Shown here one piece after another: positions 9,723 to 18,833 of a stretch of 64,000 nucleotides of DNA. A program made the translations under genes and the position numbers. The stretch comes from CAYUJH01 sp964394585 (GTDB taxonomy: Bacteria; Bacteroidota; Bacteroidia; Cytophagales; Flammeovirgaceae): NCBI GenBank assembly GCA_964394585.1, contig CAYMYI010000001.1, positions 1 through 64,000 on the forward strand. Direction: 5' to 3'. The notes beneath the pieces are model-generated. The model saw only the letters and a program-made list of their open reading frames with translations. It ran no database searches and was not told the DNA's origin. The number at the start of each line of letters is the position of its first letter. The first letter of the stretch is position 1.

Positions 9723-11417
9723 TTACCAAAACATCCCTACTACAATAGCTGTGATAATCAAAAGGAACACAGCCAAGATACGGTAGTTTTTGTACCATGG
9801 TAAAGCCTTCAGTTCTTCCGTTTCAGCTTTGAAAATGCCCACATGCCAGGTAAGATGCTCAATTTTTTCGATGGAAGGGGCGGGCGTCGCAAGGCTCACT
9901 ACTACATGGATTAGTATACAAGCCACCATAAGCAATGGCGCAGTATGCAAAAAGTGCATCTCGCTTATTGTAGGCACCATGCCATTCAGCTTAATCACAA
10001 TCATAAAAACAGCGATAAGCAAACCACCAATAAGGCTAGCAATAGCACCATGCCCGTTGCCTCTTTTCCAAAATAATCCTACTAAAAATACAGCTACTAC
10101 CGGTGGAGCAATAAACCCTAGAACGAGTTGCAGGTAATCCCACAGCGAAGAAAAGTTTTCAATTTGTGGAGCCCAAGCGGCTGCTAAAATCACTAGTACT
10201 ACTGTAGCAATTTGACCTGCACGTACAAGCCCTTGGCTAGTAAGGTTAGGAGCAAGTTTTGAAACAAAATCCATGGTGATTAACGTAGACGCCGAGTTTA
10301 AAGTAGCACTGATACTCGACGACATCGCAGCGAGTAACCCGGCAATTACCAACCCTAGCAAGCCGGTTGGTAATAACTTATAGATTAACACAGGATACGT
10401 CATGTTGGGGCAATCACTCAAATTACTACATAGCACTGCCGCACCATCTTCGCCGGTGATGTAATAATTTAATCCGCTAATATCTAAATCGGAGAAAAGT
10501 ACAATAGCTACTACCCCTGGTAACACCATGAAAAAAATCACAGGTATTTTCAATAAACCTGCAAATAGAGCGCCCCAACGACCATGATTCAAGTCTTTTG
10601 CACTCAATACACGTTGTACCATAAACTGATTGTTTGCCCAAAAATAGAACCCAAGCAAAGGCACCCCAAATAGCAACCCTGTCCAAGGCATATGACTCCC
10701 CGTCATGGGTTCTACCAAACTAAAGACTTCATCGGGGTTTTTAGCCACTGTACCTGCTTCGTGCAAATTGGCAAGTCCTGCCATCATACCATCCCACCCG
10801 CCTACTTCGCTAAAACAGAAATAGGTGAGCACCATCGAACCGGCAATCAGCAATACTGCTTGAATAACCTCGGTGTGCACTACCGAAGAAAGTCCTCCGG
10901 GAATCGTATACGCCGCTGCGGCAAATGCAAGCATGGCAATAATTACTGCTGAGTTAAGTTCAGGAAAAATGATTTTCAGAATCAAATTACCCGCATATAG
11001 TCCAGAAGCCGTATCGATAATCACATTCCCTACAATGGTAATAAAAGAGAAATAGTAACGAGAACGGGTATCGTATCGCCTTTCTAAGAACTCGGGCATG
11101 GTATATACTTTCGAGCGCAAATAAAACGGCAAAAAGAAAATGGCAAAAAACACCAACACTACAGCGGCCATCCACTCGTAGTTATACACTCCTAAATTAG
11201 TATTAAATGCATCGGAAGTAAGCCCTATTAGGGTATTACTCCCTATGTTCGCGGCAAATAATGAAATGCCTACAATGGGCCAAGTCATGTTTCGCCCTGC
11301 TAAAAAGTAATCTTCAGACGATTTTTGTTTCCCTTTCGAGATTCCATACCAAATAATCCCAAAGATATACACGATGATAATCACGATATCAATGGTACTG
11401 AGGGTTACATTTTCCAT
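9723..11417 (-). CDS. Sodium:solute symporter (SSS family, SGLT-like)
   Basis: This integral membrane transporter would import a sugar or related solute with Na+. The ATG at 11417 (MENVTLSTID) gives 564 residues and puts a first membrane helix at about 7-25. Family landmarks are FLAGRNMTWPIVGISLFAANIGS (about 40-62), EFLERRYDTRSRY, and the SSSISATLNSASTLITMDF segment of TM8, where Na2-site serines normally lie. I count about 13-14 hydrophobic segments. It is the first gene of the operon with the PfkB and glycerol kinases. The pathway therefore looks like uptake followed by phosphorylation. Confidence 0.92.
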   Translation of the reverse strand: MENVTLSTIDIVIIIVYIFGIIWYGISKGKQKSSEDYFLAGRNMTWPIVGISLFAANIGSNTLIGLTSDAFNTNLGVYNYEWMAAVVLVFFAIFFLPFYLRSKVYTMPEFLERRYDTRSRYYFSFITIVGNVIIDTASGLYAGNLILKIIFPELNSAVIIAMLAFAAAAYTIPGGLSSVVHTEVIQAVLLIAGSMVLTYFCFSEVGGWDGMMAGLANLHEAGTVAKNPDEVFSLVEPMTGSHMPWTGLLFGVPLLGFYFWANNQFMVQRVLSAKDLNHGRWGALFAGLLKIPVIFFMVLPGVVAIVLFSDLDISGLNYYITGEDGAAVLCSNLSDCPNMTYPVLIYKLLPTGLLGLVIAGLLAAMSSSISATLNSASTLITMDFVSKLAPNLTSQGLVRAGQIATVVLVILAAAWAPQIENFSSLWDYLQLVLGFIAPPVVAVFLVGLFWKRGNGHGAIASLIGGLLIAVFMIVIKLNGMVPTISEMHFLHTAPLLMVACILIHVVVSLATPAPSIEKIEHLTWHVGIFKAETEELKALPWYKNYRILAVFLLIITAIVVGMFW

Positions 11418-11687
11418 ATTTACTTTAGTTAGTGAGTAGTTGTATGATTGTGTAATTTTTAATGCAAATCCGTTATAAACTTCTATAAAATTAGGAGAAT
11501 TTGGCACAAAACCGAATTATTGTATCATATTCCCATACAAGGCAAAGTGCGGCATACTTATACCTGCGTTATACACACTCTTCCATTTGCACGCATCTAA
11601 TATCCTTATGTAAATTGGGATTGGATAACTTCCGACATTTTGGATCTCACATTATCAAAATACAATTTTCTCTTATCCAACATAGTT

Positions 11688-12533
11688 ATGAATTTTACCC
11701 TCGACCCTACTTTGGTACACAGCCTCGTTTTGATTGTTCTATATGCGCTGGTTTTTCTGTTTGCCCGGTATGTCCGAAGTTGGTTTTCAACATTCAAAAT
11801 AGGGCATCAACTTGTACATGAAGATAATAGCGCTTTTGCCATCAGCATAGCAGGGTATTTTATAGGGATTACAGCAGTTTTTGTGGGGGCTAGTAGAGGA
11901 GCTACACAAGGGTTATTGCACGATATCATGTTAGTCTCGGCATACTCTTTAGCCGGCATCGTCGCTATGAACCTCGCCCGAATTGTAAACGATCGCATTA
12001 TTCTAGAACAGTTCTCAAACACACATGAAATTATCCAACAGCGCAATATCGCTGCTGGTATCGTTCAAGGTGCTTACTACATAGCTTCTGGGCTTATTGT
12101 AGCAGGGGCTGTAAGTGGCGAATCAGGCGGGCCGCTTTCCGCCTTCGTTTTCTTTGTAGTGGGGCAACTTATACTTATCATTTTTTCGCGAATTTACATA
12201 AGCATTGTAGGGTATTCAGTACACGATGAACTTAAAACGCAAAACGTTCCCGTGGCACTCAGTTTTTCTGGAAACCTCATTGCTATGAGCTTAATTATTA
12301 TGAGAGCCATTGCGGGTACTTTTGTAGGTTGGGGCGAAAGTTTTTTATATCTGGTACTCGACCTTGCCCTCATAGTCTTGTATTTGGTATTAGTTCGGCA
12401 ATATTTTGACCGCCTCATTATTCCCGGTTCTAAACTACGCAAAGAATTAATTGAAGACCGAAATTTAGGGGCCGGTGCCTTGGAAATGTTTGTGGCTATT
12501 TGTTTTGGCCTTGTGATTGTATTTCTGTTTTAA
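11688..12533 (+). CDS. DUF350 membrane protein (two DUF350 units)
   Basis: The start is taken at the ATG at 11688 (MNFTLDPTLVHS), giving 281 residues. The protein is nearly all membrane segments (about eight), arranged as two related halves. Each half has a DUF350-like motif: HEDNSAFAISIAGYFIGI (about 45-62) in the first and the diverged NVPVALSFSGNLIAMSLI in the second. DUF350 proteins have no firmly established function, though some are encoded with spermidine synthases; here a fused spermidine synthase lies 8 kb away and not adjacent. The gene's stop overlaps the stop of the convergent flippase gene by 4 bp. Confidence 0.8.
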   Translation: MNFTLDPTLVHSLVLIVLYALVFLFARYVRSWFSTFKIGHQLVHEDNSAFAISIAGYFIGITAVFVGASRGATQGLLHDIMLVSAYSLAGIVAMNLARIVNDRIILEQFSNTHEIIQQRNIAAGIVQGAYYIASGLIVAGAVSGESGGPLSAFVFFVVGQLILIIFSRIYISIVGYSVHDELKTQNVPVALSFSGNLIAMSLIIMRAIAGTFVGWGESFLYLVLDLALIVLYLVLVRQYFDRLIIPGSKLRKELIEDRNLGAGALEMFVAICFGLVIVFLF

Positions 12534-13870
12534 TGTTGAAGCAAGTAGCGAATTTTCCACCGCAACCAACGGAGCGTTTGTTTGAATAGCGCTCCCAAAC
12601 GCAACGGGAAACTAAAATGTACCCATACGAGTCCAAGTACCCCGCCCACCCAATAGCTTAGAATAGTTACAAGAGCCACTGCCCATAATTTTTGAAAAGA
12701 TAGGATAACCCATAGGTTTCCGATCACATTCAATAAAACCATACACCACACTTGAACAAAACTGCGTTCAGGGTAGTGTAAGGCTTCTAAGGCCACTCCT
12801 GAAAACCGAAAGAAAGGCGCTAGTACGGTACTCAGTGCAAGCCCCCACCAAACTGCCTGATACTCTGTTTCGGCTAACCCAAAAGACAACCCCGCCATCA
12901 GTAAGGCTGCGGGAATCGAAAATAGAAAAGTCACACCAAGGTACATCCCCCAAATTCTCCGAAAACGAAGCATTTTTTTGGGGGGCTTCACCCCATTAAA
13001 TACCGATACCAAGCGAGGGTACGCATTGGCTGTCATACTGCGGATTAGCAAATCAGACCATTCGGTAAGCCGAAGTGGAAGGTGGTAAAAAGCAAGACAC
13101 TCGGGCGAAGCCAAAATTCCCAGCATAAACGTATCTGATGACTTCAACAAATTAAGAGCCGTAAGGCTGCCCATGCTGTATCTACCAAAATGAAACATTT
13201 TCTTTAACGTGCCCCAGGTTGCATATCGCAATATCGATATATCGCAAAGCCCATTGTACAGCGTAATTACCGAAGCGATAAGATGCCCTAGTAAATAGAA
13301 TAACACAATTTGCACTACATTAAAAGGCTGCAGTGTATGCAGCAATACAAAAAAAGTAAACGTACCAAAAACCACTAAGCGCAAGCGAAAACTAAAAAGG
13401 AATAAACGCTTGACATTCAAGTGCCACTGCGCAAACATAAACGGGAATGAAGCAACCAGCAGCAAAGGAGCGTAGTGCCAAAAAAGGTAATAGGCATCCC
13501 TTTCGAACGGCGCACTGAGCTGAGCACCTACCAACAAGCCGCCCATCAGAAGCAACGTTACCCCTCCCCCTATCCAAAGGCTTGCCGATAGATACGGAAT
13601 GCGCTTCGTTTCTTCCATGCCACTCGTGTAGCGAATCAGTGCCGATTGCACTACCCCGGTGCGTAGTAACTCTAAAAAGCTACTACCGGTAATAAAAATG
13701 CCCCATTGCCCAAAACTGACTACCGGCAACGTGTAATATAAAATCAGCAGATTGAGCAGCCCCAATAAAGCAATGCTTCCGTTGTTCCACCACGCTTGCC
13801 AATGCGGACTCCCCCACAGTGCAGCCATGCCAAAGCCCTGTTTCGTGTTTTCTGTCTCAGTTTCCTTCAT
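12530..13870 (-). CDS. Polysaccharide flippase (MATE/PST-like)
   Basis: The 446-residue protein has 12 or so hydrophobic segments and the layout of the MOP exporter superfamily: an early SFGQWGIFITGSSFLELLRTG segment followed by SALIRYTSG matches Wzx-like flippases, which move lipid-linked or exported saccharides across the inner membrane. The basic, amphipathic C-terminus (LRWLRWKIRYLLQH) is cytoplasmic. No glycosyltransferases flank it, so a dedicated polysaccharide cluster is not present. It is transcribed divergently from the MFS transporter with 91 bp between starts. Confidence 0.8.
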   Translation of the reverse strand: MKETETENTKQGFGMAALWGSPHWQAWWNNGSIALLGLLNLLILYYTLPVVSFGQWGIFITGSSFLELLRTGVVQSALIRYTSGMEETKRIPYLSASLWIGGGVTLLLMGGLLVGAQLSAPFERDAYYLFWHYAPLLLVASFPFMFAQWHLNVKRLFLFSFRLRLVVFGTFTFFVLLHTLQPFNVVQIVLFYLLGHLIASVITLYNGLCDISILRYATWGTLKKMFHFGRYSMGSLTALNLLKSSDTFMLGILASPECLAFYHLPLRLTEWSDLLIRSMTANAYPRLVSVFNGVKPPKKMLRFRRIWGMYLGVTFLFSIPAALLMAGLSFGLAETEYQAVWWGLALSTVLAPFFRFSGVALEALHYPERSFVQVWCMVLLNVIGNLWVILSFQKLWAVALVTILSYWVGGVLGLVWVHFSFPLRLGALFKQTLRWLRWKIRYLLQH

Positions 13871-13961
13871 GAACTGTATATTGCGCCTTTAGGTACAAGC
13901 CGTAAAGCAATCGTATCTCATGGTACATTTTCCGTAAAACTAATTCATTTCCTTATTACCC

Positions 13962-15221
13962 ATGAAACGAACCCCCTGGTTATGGATACCTTCCCTTTAT
14001 TTCACCGAAGGACTTCCGTATGTAATGGTGATGACTGTATCGGTCATCATGTACAAAAAACTAGAAATTTCAAATGCGGAAATCGCCCTCTACACGAGCT
14101 GGTTATACCTACCTTGGGTTATTAAACCGATATGGAGCCCCTTAATCGATTTAATAGGAAAGAAACGAAGTTGGATTACCGTAATGCAGTTTATCATTGG
14201 GGCTGCCCTAGCAGGCGTAGCCCTTACCATCCCTACAAGCAACTTTTTTCAGTTCACCTTAGCATTCTTTTGGCTAATGGCATTTAGCTCCGCAACGCAC
14301 GATATCGCCGCCGATGGTTTTTACATGATTGGACTTACCAAACATCAACAAGCTTTTTTTGTAGGAATCCGCAGCACATTTTATCGCCTAGCAATGATTA
14401 CCGGCCAAGGTCTTATTGTCATCCTAGCAGGTTATCTGGAAATTGTTTACAAGCCTACCATCGCTTGGAGTCTAACGTTTGGAGCTATTGCAGCCATGTT
14501 GGTCGTTTCAGGCATATGGCATCTGGTATTTCTTCCAAAAACAGAATACGATCGAGCCGCTCGCTCTTCAGAAAACCCATTACAAGCTTTCTTTGGCACT
14601 TTTGTACTCTTTTTCAAGAAAAAGAAGATTGGTTTTATCGTTGCGTTTCTTTTGTTGTACCGCCTCGGTGAAGCCCAGCTTGTAAAACTAGCCTCCCCCT
14701 TTTTACTTGATACCCCTTCCCAAGGAGGGCTTGGGCTCGAAACTGCACAAGTAGGGCTGGTGTATGGCACTATTGGGGTGATTGCTCTTACCATAGGCGG
14801 TATACTCGGGGGCGTTGTGGTATCACAAAAAGGGCTCAAGTTTTGGCTTTGGTGGATGCTTCTTGCCATCAACATTCCCAACGGAGTCTACATCCTACTT
14901 TCCGTATTCCAGCCCAACTCATTCATATTGATTAGTGCCGCCGTAGCACTCGAGCAGTTCGGCTATGGTTTTGGCTTCACCGCTTATATGCTCTATATGA
15001 TTCACATTGCCGAAGGTCCCCACAAAACCGCGCATTTTGCACTGGCAACAGGTTTTATGGCACTCGGAATGATGCTACCCGGTATGGTGAGCGGCTCCTT
15101 ACAAGAATGGTTGGGCTACCCAGTTTTTTTCACGTGGGTGTTACTCTGCACCATTCCGGGGTTCCTCGTAGCAGCATTCATCCCTATCGAAGCAAACTTT
15201 GGGAAAAAAGCATCCACATAG
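13962..15221 (+). CDS. MFS transporter, AmpG-like
   Basis: The 419-residue product has 12 predicted membrane helices of the major facilitator superfamily. The opening WLWIPSLYFTEGLPYVMV and the segment SSATHDIAADGFYM (about 106-119) resemble AmpG/acetyl-CoA-transporter type permeases; AmpG imports anhydromuropeptides released during wall turnover. The D-x-A-A-D motif (DIAADG) is the strongest link. A murQ gene for MurNAc-6-phosphate use lies elsewhere in the window (61 kb), so wall recycling is feasible in this organism, but the substrate assignment remains inference. Confidence 0.8.
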   Translation: MKRTPWLWIPSLYFTEGLPYVMVMTVSVIMYKKLEISNAEIALYTSWLYLPWVIKPIWSPLIDLIGKKRSWITVMQFIIGAALAGVALTIPTSNFFQFTLAFFWLMAFSSATHDIAADGFYMIGLTKHQQAFFVGIRSTFYRLAMITGQGLIVILAGYLEIVYKPTIAWSLTFGAIAAMLVVSGIWHLVFLPKTEYDRAARSSENPLQAFFGTFVLFFKKKKIGFIVAFLLLYRLGEAQLVKLASPFLLDTPSQGGLGLETAQVGLVYGTIGVIALTIGGILGGVVVSQKGLKFWLWWMLLAINIPNGVYILLSVFQPNSFILISAAVALEQFGYGFGFTAYMLYMIHIAEGPHKTAHFALATGFMALGMMLPGMVSGSLQEWLGYPVFFTWVLLCTIPGFLVAAFIPIEANFGKKAST

Positions 15222-15345
15222 CTTTAAGCATAAGACACTGATTGTAAGGCATTCCCCCAGAATACTCAAAAACATCTTTACGATTTCCTTTTAAAGTTCT
15301 AAGTAATCTGTTTTTTTTGTACTGAAAGAAAAACGCAAGTAAAGA

Positions 15346-16149
15346 ATGATTGACACCCACGCACACATTTACGTGGATAAATTCAATGCTGATAGAGACG
15401 AGATGCTGGAAAGAGCGTTTTCGCAAGGAGTTTCGCACATTTTTATGCCAAATATCGACGAAGCTTCTATTGAATCCATGTTACAGCTAGCTGAACGGTA
15501 CCCTACACAATGTTTCCCGATGATGGGTTTACACCCTTGCTCTGTAGCAAACAACTTCACCAAAGATTTATACTGGGTGGAAGAGTGGCTAGCAAAGCGG
15601 CCTTTCGTTGCCGTTGGGGAAATGGGACTCGACTTATATTGGGACAAAACGTATTTTGAACAACAAAAAGAAGCATTTCGCATACAAGCACAATTTGCCA
15701 AACAGTATGATTTGCCAATTGTGGTTCATACCCGCGAAAGCATGCAAGAGACTATCGAACTTCTCGAAGAATTGCAAGACGGATCTCTCAAAGGAATTGT
15801 TCACTGTTTTACAGGAACTGTAGCCGATGCCGCTCGCATTGTTGAACTAGGCTTTTACCTAGGCATTGGCGGAGTCGCCACATTTAAAAAAGGAGGGCTT
15901 GATACAGTAATCCCCCATATCAATACCAAGCGTATGGTACTCGAAACCGATAGCCCTTACCTAGCACCTACGCCACATAGAGGCAAACGCAATGAGCCTG
16001 CCTATGTAAACTTAGTAGCAAATAAAGTAGCTGAATATCTTTCTACCGACGTAGAAACCGTTGAACGCATTACCGATGCCAATGCACTAACAATCTATTC
16101 CGTAGATCGTTATCATATTCAGTTGAAAGAATACGTATCTGCTTCTTAA
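15346..16149 (+). CDS. tatD: TatD family metal-dependent hydrolase (DNase)
   Basis: TatD proteins are TIM-barrel metallo-DNases implicated in DNA repair and quality control. All metal ligands are visible in the 267-residue sequence: His5 and His7 (MIDTHAHIY), Glu92 (VGEMGLDLY), His128 (VVHTRES), His153 (VHCFTGT) and Asp202 (LETDSPYLAP). Length and motif order are standard. It appears to be monocistronic; 275 bp downstream begins the leader of a candidate non-coding RNA. Confidence 0.95.
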   Translation: MIDTHAHIYVDKFNADRDEMLERAFSQGVSHIFMPNIDEASIESMLQLAERYPTQCFPMMGLHPCSVANNFTKDLYWVEEWLAKRPFVAVGEMGLDLYWDKTYFEQQKEAFRIQAQFAKQYDLPIVVHTRESMQETIELLEELQDGSLKGIVHCFTGTVADAARIVELGFYLGIGGVATFKKGGLDTVIPHINTKRMVLETDSPYLAPTPHRGKRNEPAYVNLVANKVAEYLSTDVETVERITDANALTIYSVDRYHIQLKEYVSAS

Positions 16150-16425
16150 CTTTACAATGCCTAGTAAAAAATGAGATTTTTAGACACAGATATTACAACC
16201 TTTTCAACCTTCAGGGGGTCAATACCTGTAGAGAATAAGCAAAAGTGTTTATTCAGGAAAATAAATATTTAATTGTTTGCTATACTTGCATCATATAAGT
16301 TATCTTTAATTTTCTTACTGATAATAAGTGAGATTTTACAAGAAAAGCAGCAATTGAAAAGTTATCAGTTGCGGAAGTGTATTTCAAAACTGATGAAATG
16401 AAGGGAGGGAATTGTTCCTCTCATA
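16150..16425. other. AT-rich spacer upstream of the candidate RNA gene
   Basis: No gene is supported here. An imperfect -7-like element TATACTTG occurs at 16281-16288 on the plus strand (one mismatch to TAnnTTTG), without a correctly spaced TTG. The spacer probably includes the promoter of the RNA described next. Confidence 0.4.
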
Positions 16426-16436
16426 TGTTCTTTGAA
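16426..16436 (+). promoter_or_regulatory. boxA-like element ahead of the structured RNA
   Basis: TGTTCTTTGAA resembles boxA antitermination sites, which recruit NusB/S10 in rRNA leaders (E. coli consensus TGCTCTTTA), and it sits 8 nt before the long-range stem. The match is short and could be chance. Confidence 0.3.
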
Positions 16437-16443
16437 ATTTAAT

Positions 16444-16813
16444 AAGTACTGCCGGTAAACTCTTGAAGTTATCCGGTAATCAATCAGCTATGATTGTGCT
16501 TTTTCGTTGGGGCTGCCTCGCCGAAATTGGCTCAGTGGCGCAAGTATTGCAACTTGGTAGTTTTGTTAATTTTTACGTGTTTTAGAATTTTACTCCCTTG
16601 TTGCTCTTGCAATATTGAAAAGATGGAAGTGAGAACGCCCCGCCAAGAAGTACATAACCATCGATTGCCCTCAGCATACTTCGAGCGTGTTACAGCACGC
16701 AAGGCGTCTTGCTGAGGGCAGAAACTAACATCTTTAACCTATGAGATCATTCAATCAATTATTTATTTAAACAATTGAGCCGGAGTGACTCGTAGTTTAT
16801 CTGAGCAGTACTT
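16444..16813 (+). ncRNA. Candidate structured non-coding RNA, family not recognised
   Basis: This 370-nt stretch lacks a credible ORF but shows strong secondary structure. Its ends form a closing helix: AAGTACTGC (16444-16452) with GCAGTACTT (16805-16813), 9 perfect pairs, stacked through a small internal loop on TAAACT (16456-16461) with AGTTTA (16794-16799). Inside are a hairpin CAATCA-GCTA-TGATTG (about 16480-16495), CGCC/GGCG and GCAA/TTGC pairs near 16523-16552, and an 11-bp stem TGCCCTCAGCA/TGCTGAGGGCA (about 16668-16718) enclosing GCGTG/CACGC. An intrinsic terminator follows 41 nt later. I looked for and did not find the signatures of RNase P RNA, tmRNA, SRP RNA, rRNA, group II intron domain V or 6S RNA. 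Confidence 0.6.
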
Positions 16814-16854
16814 TTAAATGATATTATTCAGTTTTTACACTTAAATCAAGCAAT

Positions 16855-16906
16855 AAGCCGCTATGTTGATTTTCTTTCGGGAATTAACGTAGCGGCTTTT
16901 GTTTTT
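16855..16906 (+). terminator. Strong intrinsic terminator downstream of the candidate RNA
   Basis: A 13-bp stem (16855-16867 with 16886-16898, one G-T wobble, AAGCCGCTATGTT/AACGTAGCGGCTT) with an 18-nt loop is followed by TTTTGTTTTT. It faces the plus strand. No protein gene ends here (tatD stops 706 bp upstream), so it most likely ends the non-coding RNA transcript. Confidence 0.85.
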
Positions 16907-17024
16907 ACCTTTGGCAAATAAAAACGCTTCACGTTACTCGCTGTTTAGGGACACCCTTTTATCCCAAACTGCTTAGTGCTATAAAAACCTAGCAAAAATG
17001 CTGTAACGATGTTACTTTAGTCAG

Positions 17025-17663
17025 ATGCCTTCTACTTCTGATTTCCACAATTTATCTGACCATGACCTGGTGGTGCTATTTCGGCAACAGCAAGACCCCG
17101 CCATTACCGGCGAGTTGTTTCGCCGATATGCCCACTTGGTGATGGGTACTTGCCTCAAATATTTAAAAAATGAAGAGGCAAGTAAAGATGCTGTTATGGC
17201 AATTTTTGAAAAGCTATTAAACAGAATGCACAAATTCGAAATCCAAAATTTTAGTGCATGGCTGTATCAGGTTACCAAAAATTATTGCTTTATGGAACTA
17301 CGGAAAGCGCAGAGTCAATCCAAAAAACATGGAGCATGGCAAGAAGATTTTCTGATGCTCCATATGGATACTCAGGAAGAGATGCATCTTACTAATGAAC
17401 CTAGCTTTAAAGAAGAAAATCTGGCAAAAATGCATGAAGCCCTCCAAAAATTAAAACCCGAACAGAAACGCTGCGTGGAGCTATTTTATTTGGAGGGCCA
17501 ATCGTATCAACAAATTGCAGAAACTACCGGGTTTTCTATCAAAAAAGTAAAAAGCTACCTTCAAAACGGAAAAAGAAACTTACAAAAAATGACCGTCAAT
17601 AGCGTTTGGCTTGCCTCGCTATTATGCATGCATGGTATCGAAGCTCTAGATGTGCTATCATGA
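17025..17663 (+). CDS. ECF-type RNA polymerase sigma factor
   Basis: This 212-residue sigma-70-family protein has region 2 (about 12-85; LFRQQQDPAITGELFRRY, then DAVMAIFEKLL and FSAWLYQVTKNYCF) and region 4 (about 140-190; LKPEQKRCVELFYLEGQSYQ then QIAETTGFSIKKVKSYLQNG), the -10 and -35 binding parts of extracytoplasmic-function sigmas. The C-terminus has a short hydrophobic tail (NSVWLASLLCMHG). Its stop overlaps the start of the next gene in an ATGA, so the two are translationally coupled, as usual for a sigma/anti-sigma pair. An inverted repeat GTAAC-N3-GTTAC lies at the 5' side of the ATG (about 17002-17014). Confidence 0.93.
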   Translation: MPSTSDFHNLSDHDLVVLFRQQQDPAITGELFRRYAHLVMGTCLKYLKNEEASKDAVMAIFEKLLNRMHKFEIQNFSAWLYQVTKNYCFMELRKAQSQSKKHGAWQEDFLMLHMDTQEEMHLTNEPSFKEENLAKMHEALQKLKPEQKRCVELFYLEGQSYQQIAETTGFSIKKVKSYLQNGKRNLQKMTVNSVWLASLLCMHGIEALDVLS

Positions 17664-18823
17664 ATACGAACCCACACGATAATACCCCTACTTTCCAAGA
17701 GATTCAGCAGTACCTGCAAGGAAAACTCTCTGCAGAACAGCAACATCAGTTTGAGAAAAAAATGATGAGAAATTCGTTTTGGAACGATGCTGTTGAAGGC
17801 TGGAGTATCCTCGAGGCTTCTGAAAAACGTGAGCAATGGATGCAAGCCGTAGAAAGTAGTTGGCAGCAGGTACATACGCACCCTTCAACAGGGAAACGCA
17901 TTATCTTATGGCAAAATATAGGCTCGATTGCCGCAGCGGTAACTTTACTAGTCATGGTAAGTTTTTGGGTAATCTGGGATTCCCCAGCTTCGCTATCCGA
18001 TAGCTCGTTAGCGTTCGAAAGCATCTCGGAGCAGCAAGAGGAACGCATGTTTACCATAGAAGATACCACAGCCCCTACCCTACTTCGAGAGCCACTCTCT
18101 TCTGAAGCATCAAAAGAAGACGCTCTCACCGTAGAGCGTTTACCAGAAGAAAAAGAAGTTGAAGCTACGAGGTCAATTGCTAAACAACCTCCTCCTCGTT
18201 TTAAAGAAGAAAAAGTTAGCTCTTCCACGCCTAACGGTTTTCCGATTACGCAAGAAAAACAAACGGTGCCGAGCGAAATACCCACAAAAGCAGCTGCCGA
18301 AGAGCAAACGATTGCGAGTGTTACTTTTCAAAACGATTCAACCGAAACCAACACCCCAGCAGCTACACTGGCAAGAACCGCTAAGGCTACCCGAGACGAG
18401 GCACGCCCTAATAGCGAAACAGACGTGAGTGTGCAAGAAGCACTAGAAGAAGACGCTAGCGACGATATTGCCATGCGTTTAAACGCCTCTCCCAATGCTG
18501 TAAACCAACATAAATCGTATGCACCTAATCCGTACCAATTGTACAGTTTAGAGCGCTATGCAGAAGCCATTCCCCTATTGGAAGACTATCAGCGGCGAGC
18601 TCCCAAAAATTCTACGTTGCTTTATCTGCTCAGTGTGTGCTATTTGGAAACAGAACGTCCTAAACAAGCCATTGCCATGCTCTCCAAGCTGAAAAAGAAG
18701 GCATTCCCAGCATTTGAACCTAAATCGGTCATCAACTTGATTGAAAAGGGAAAAACGCAAGAAGCTCTCGTAGTACTTCGGCAGTATACACTTGTAAACA
18801 AAGAACTGATTTTAAAAGAATGA
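17660..18823 (+). CDS. Anti-sigma-like single-pass membrane protein with TPR-like C-terminus
   Basis: The ATG at 17660 overlaps the sigma stop codon (ATGA) and yields 387 residues. The N-terminal 85 residues are soluble and helical (TFQEIQQYLQGKLSAEQQHQ, FEKKMMRNSFWNDAVEGWS), as in Bacteroidota anti-sigma factors without zinc ligands. One membrane helix follows (about 86-106, SIAAAVTLLVMVSFWVIW). A long, Glu/Thr/Ser-rich low-complexity linker (about 110-300) leads to a C-terminal TPR-like region (about 305-380; NPYQLYSLERYAEAIPLLED, LLYLLSVCYLETERPKQAIA) that would be periplasmic. It probably sequesters the ECF factor until a periplasmic signal is sensed; this is inferred from layout. Confidence 0.8.
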   Translation: MNTNPHDNTPTFQEIQQYLQGKLSAEQQHQFEKKMMRNSFWNDAVEGWSILEASEKREQWMQAVESSWQQVHTHPSTGKRIILWQNIGSIAAAVTLLVMVSFWVIWDSPASLSDSSLAFESISEQQEERMFTIEDTTAPTLLREPLSSEASKEDALTVERLPEEKEVEATRSIAKQPPPRFKEEKVSSSTPNGFPITQEKQTVPSEIPTKAAAEEQTIASVTFQNDSTETNTPAATLARTAKATRDEARPNSETDVSVQEALEEDASDDIAMRLNASPNAVNQHKSYAPNPYQLYSLERYAEAIPLLEDYQRRAPKNSTLLYLLSVCYLETERPKQAIAMLSKLKKKAFPAFEPKSVINLIEKGKTQEALVVLRQYTLVNKELILKE

Positions 18824-18833
18824 CACTCTTTTT

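Noticed and set aside
16500..16560. tRNA-like string (GGCTCAGTGG with flanking paired bases)
   Set aside because: No 7-bp acceptor stem, anticodon arm or T-arm with TTCGA-like loop can be drawn around it; it is better explained as part of the larger folded RNA.
16444..16813. RNase P RNA, tmRNA, SRP RNA or 6S RNA
   Set aside because: None of the conserved motifs (for example GAGGAAAGTCC, a tag-coding frame with CCA end, or the SRP GGAAGCAGCC loop) is present, and the length is too great for SRP or 6S.
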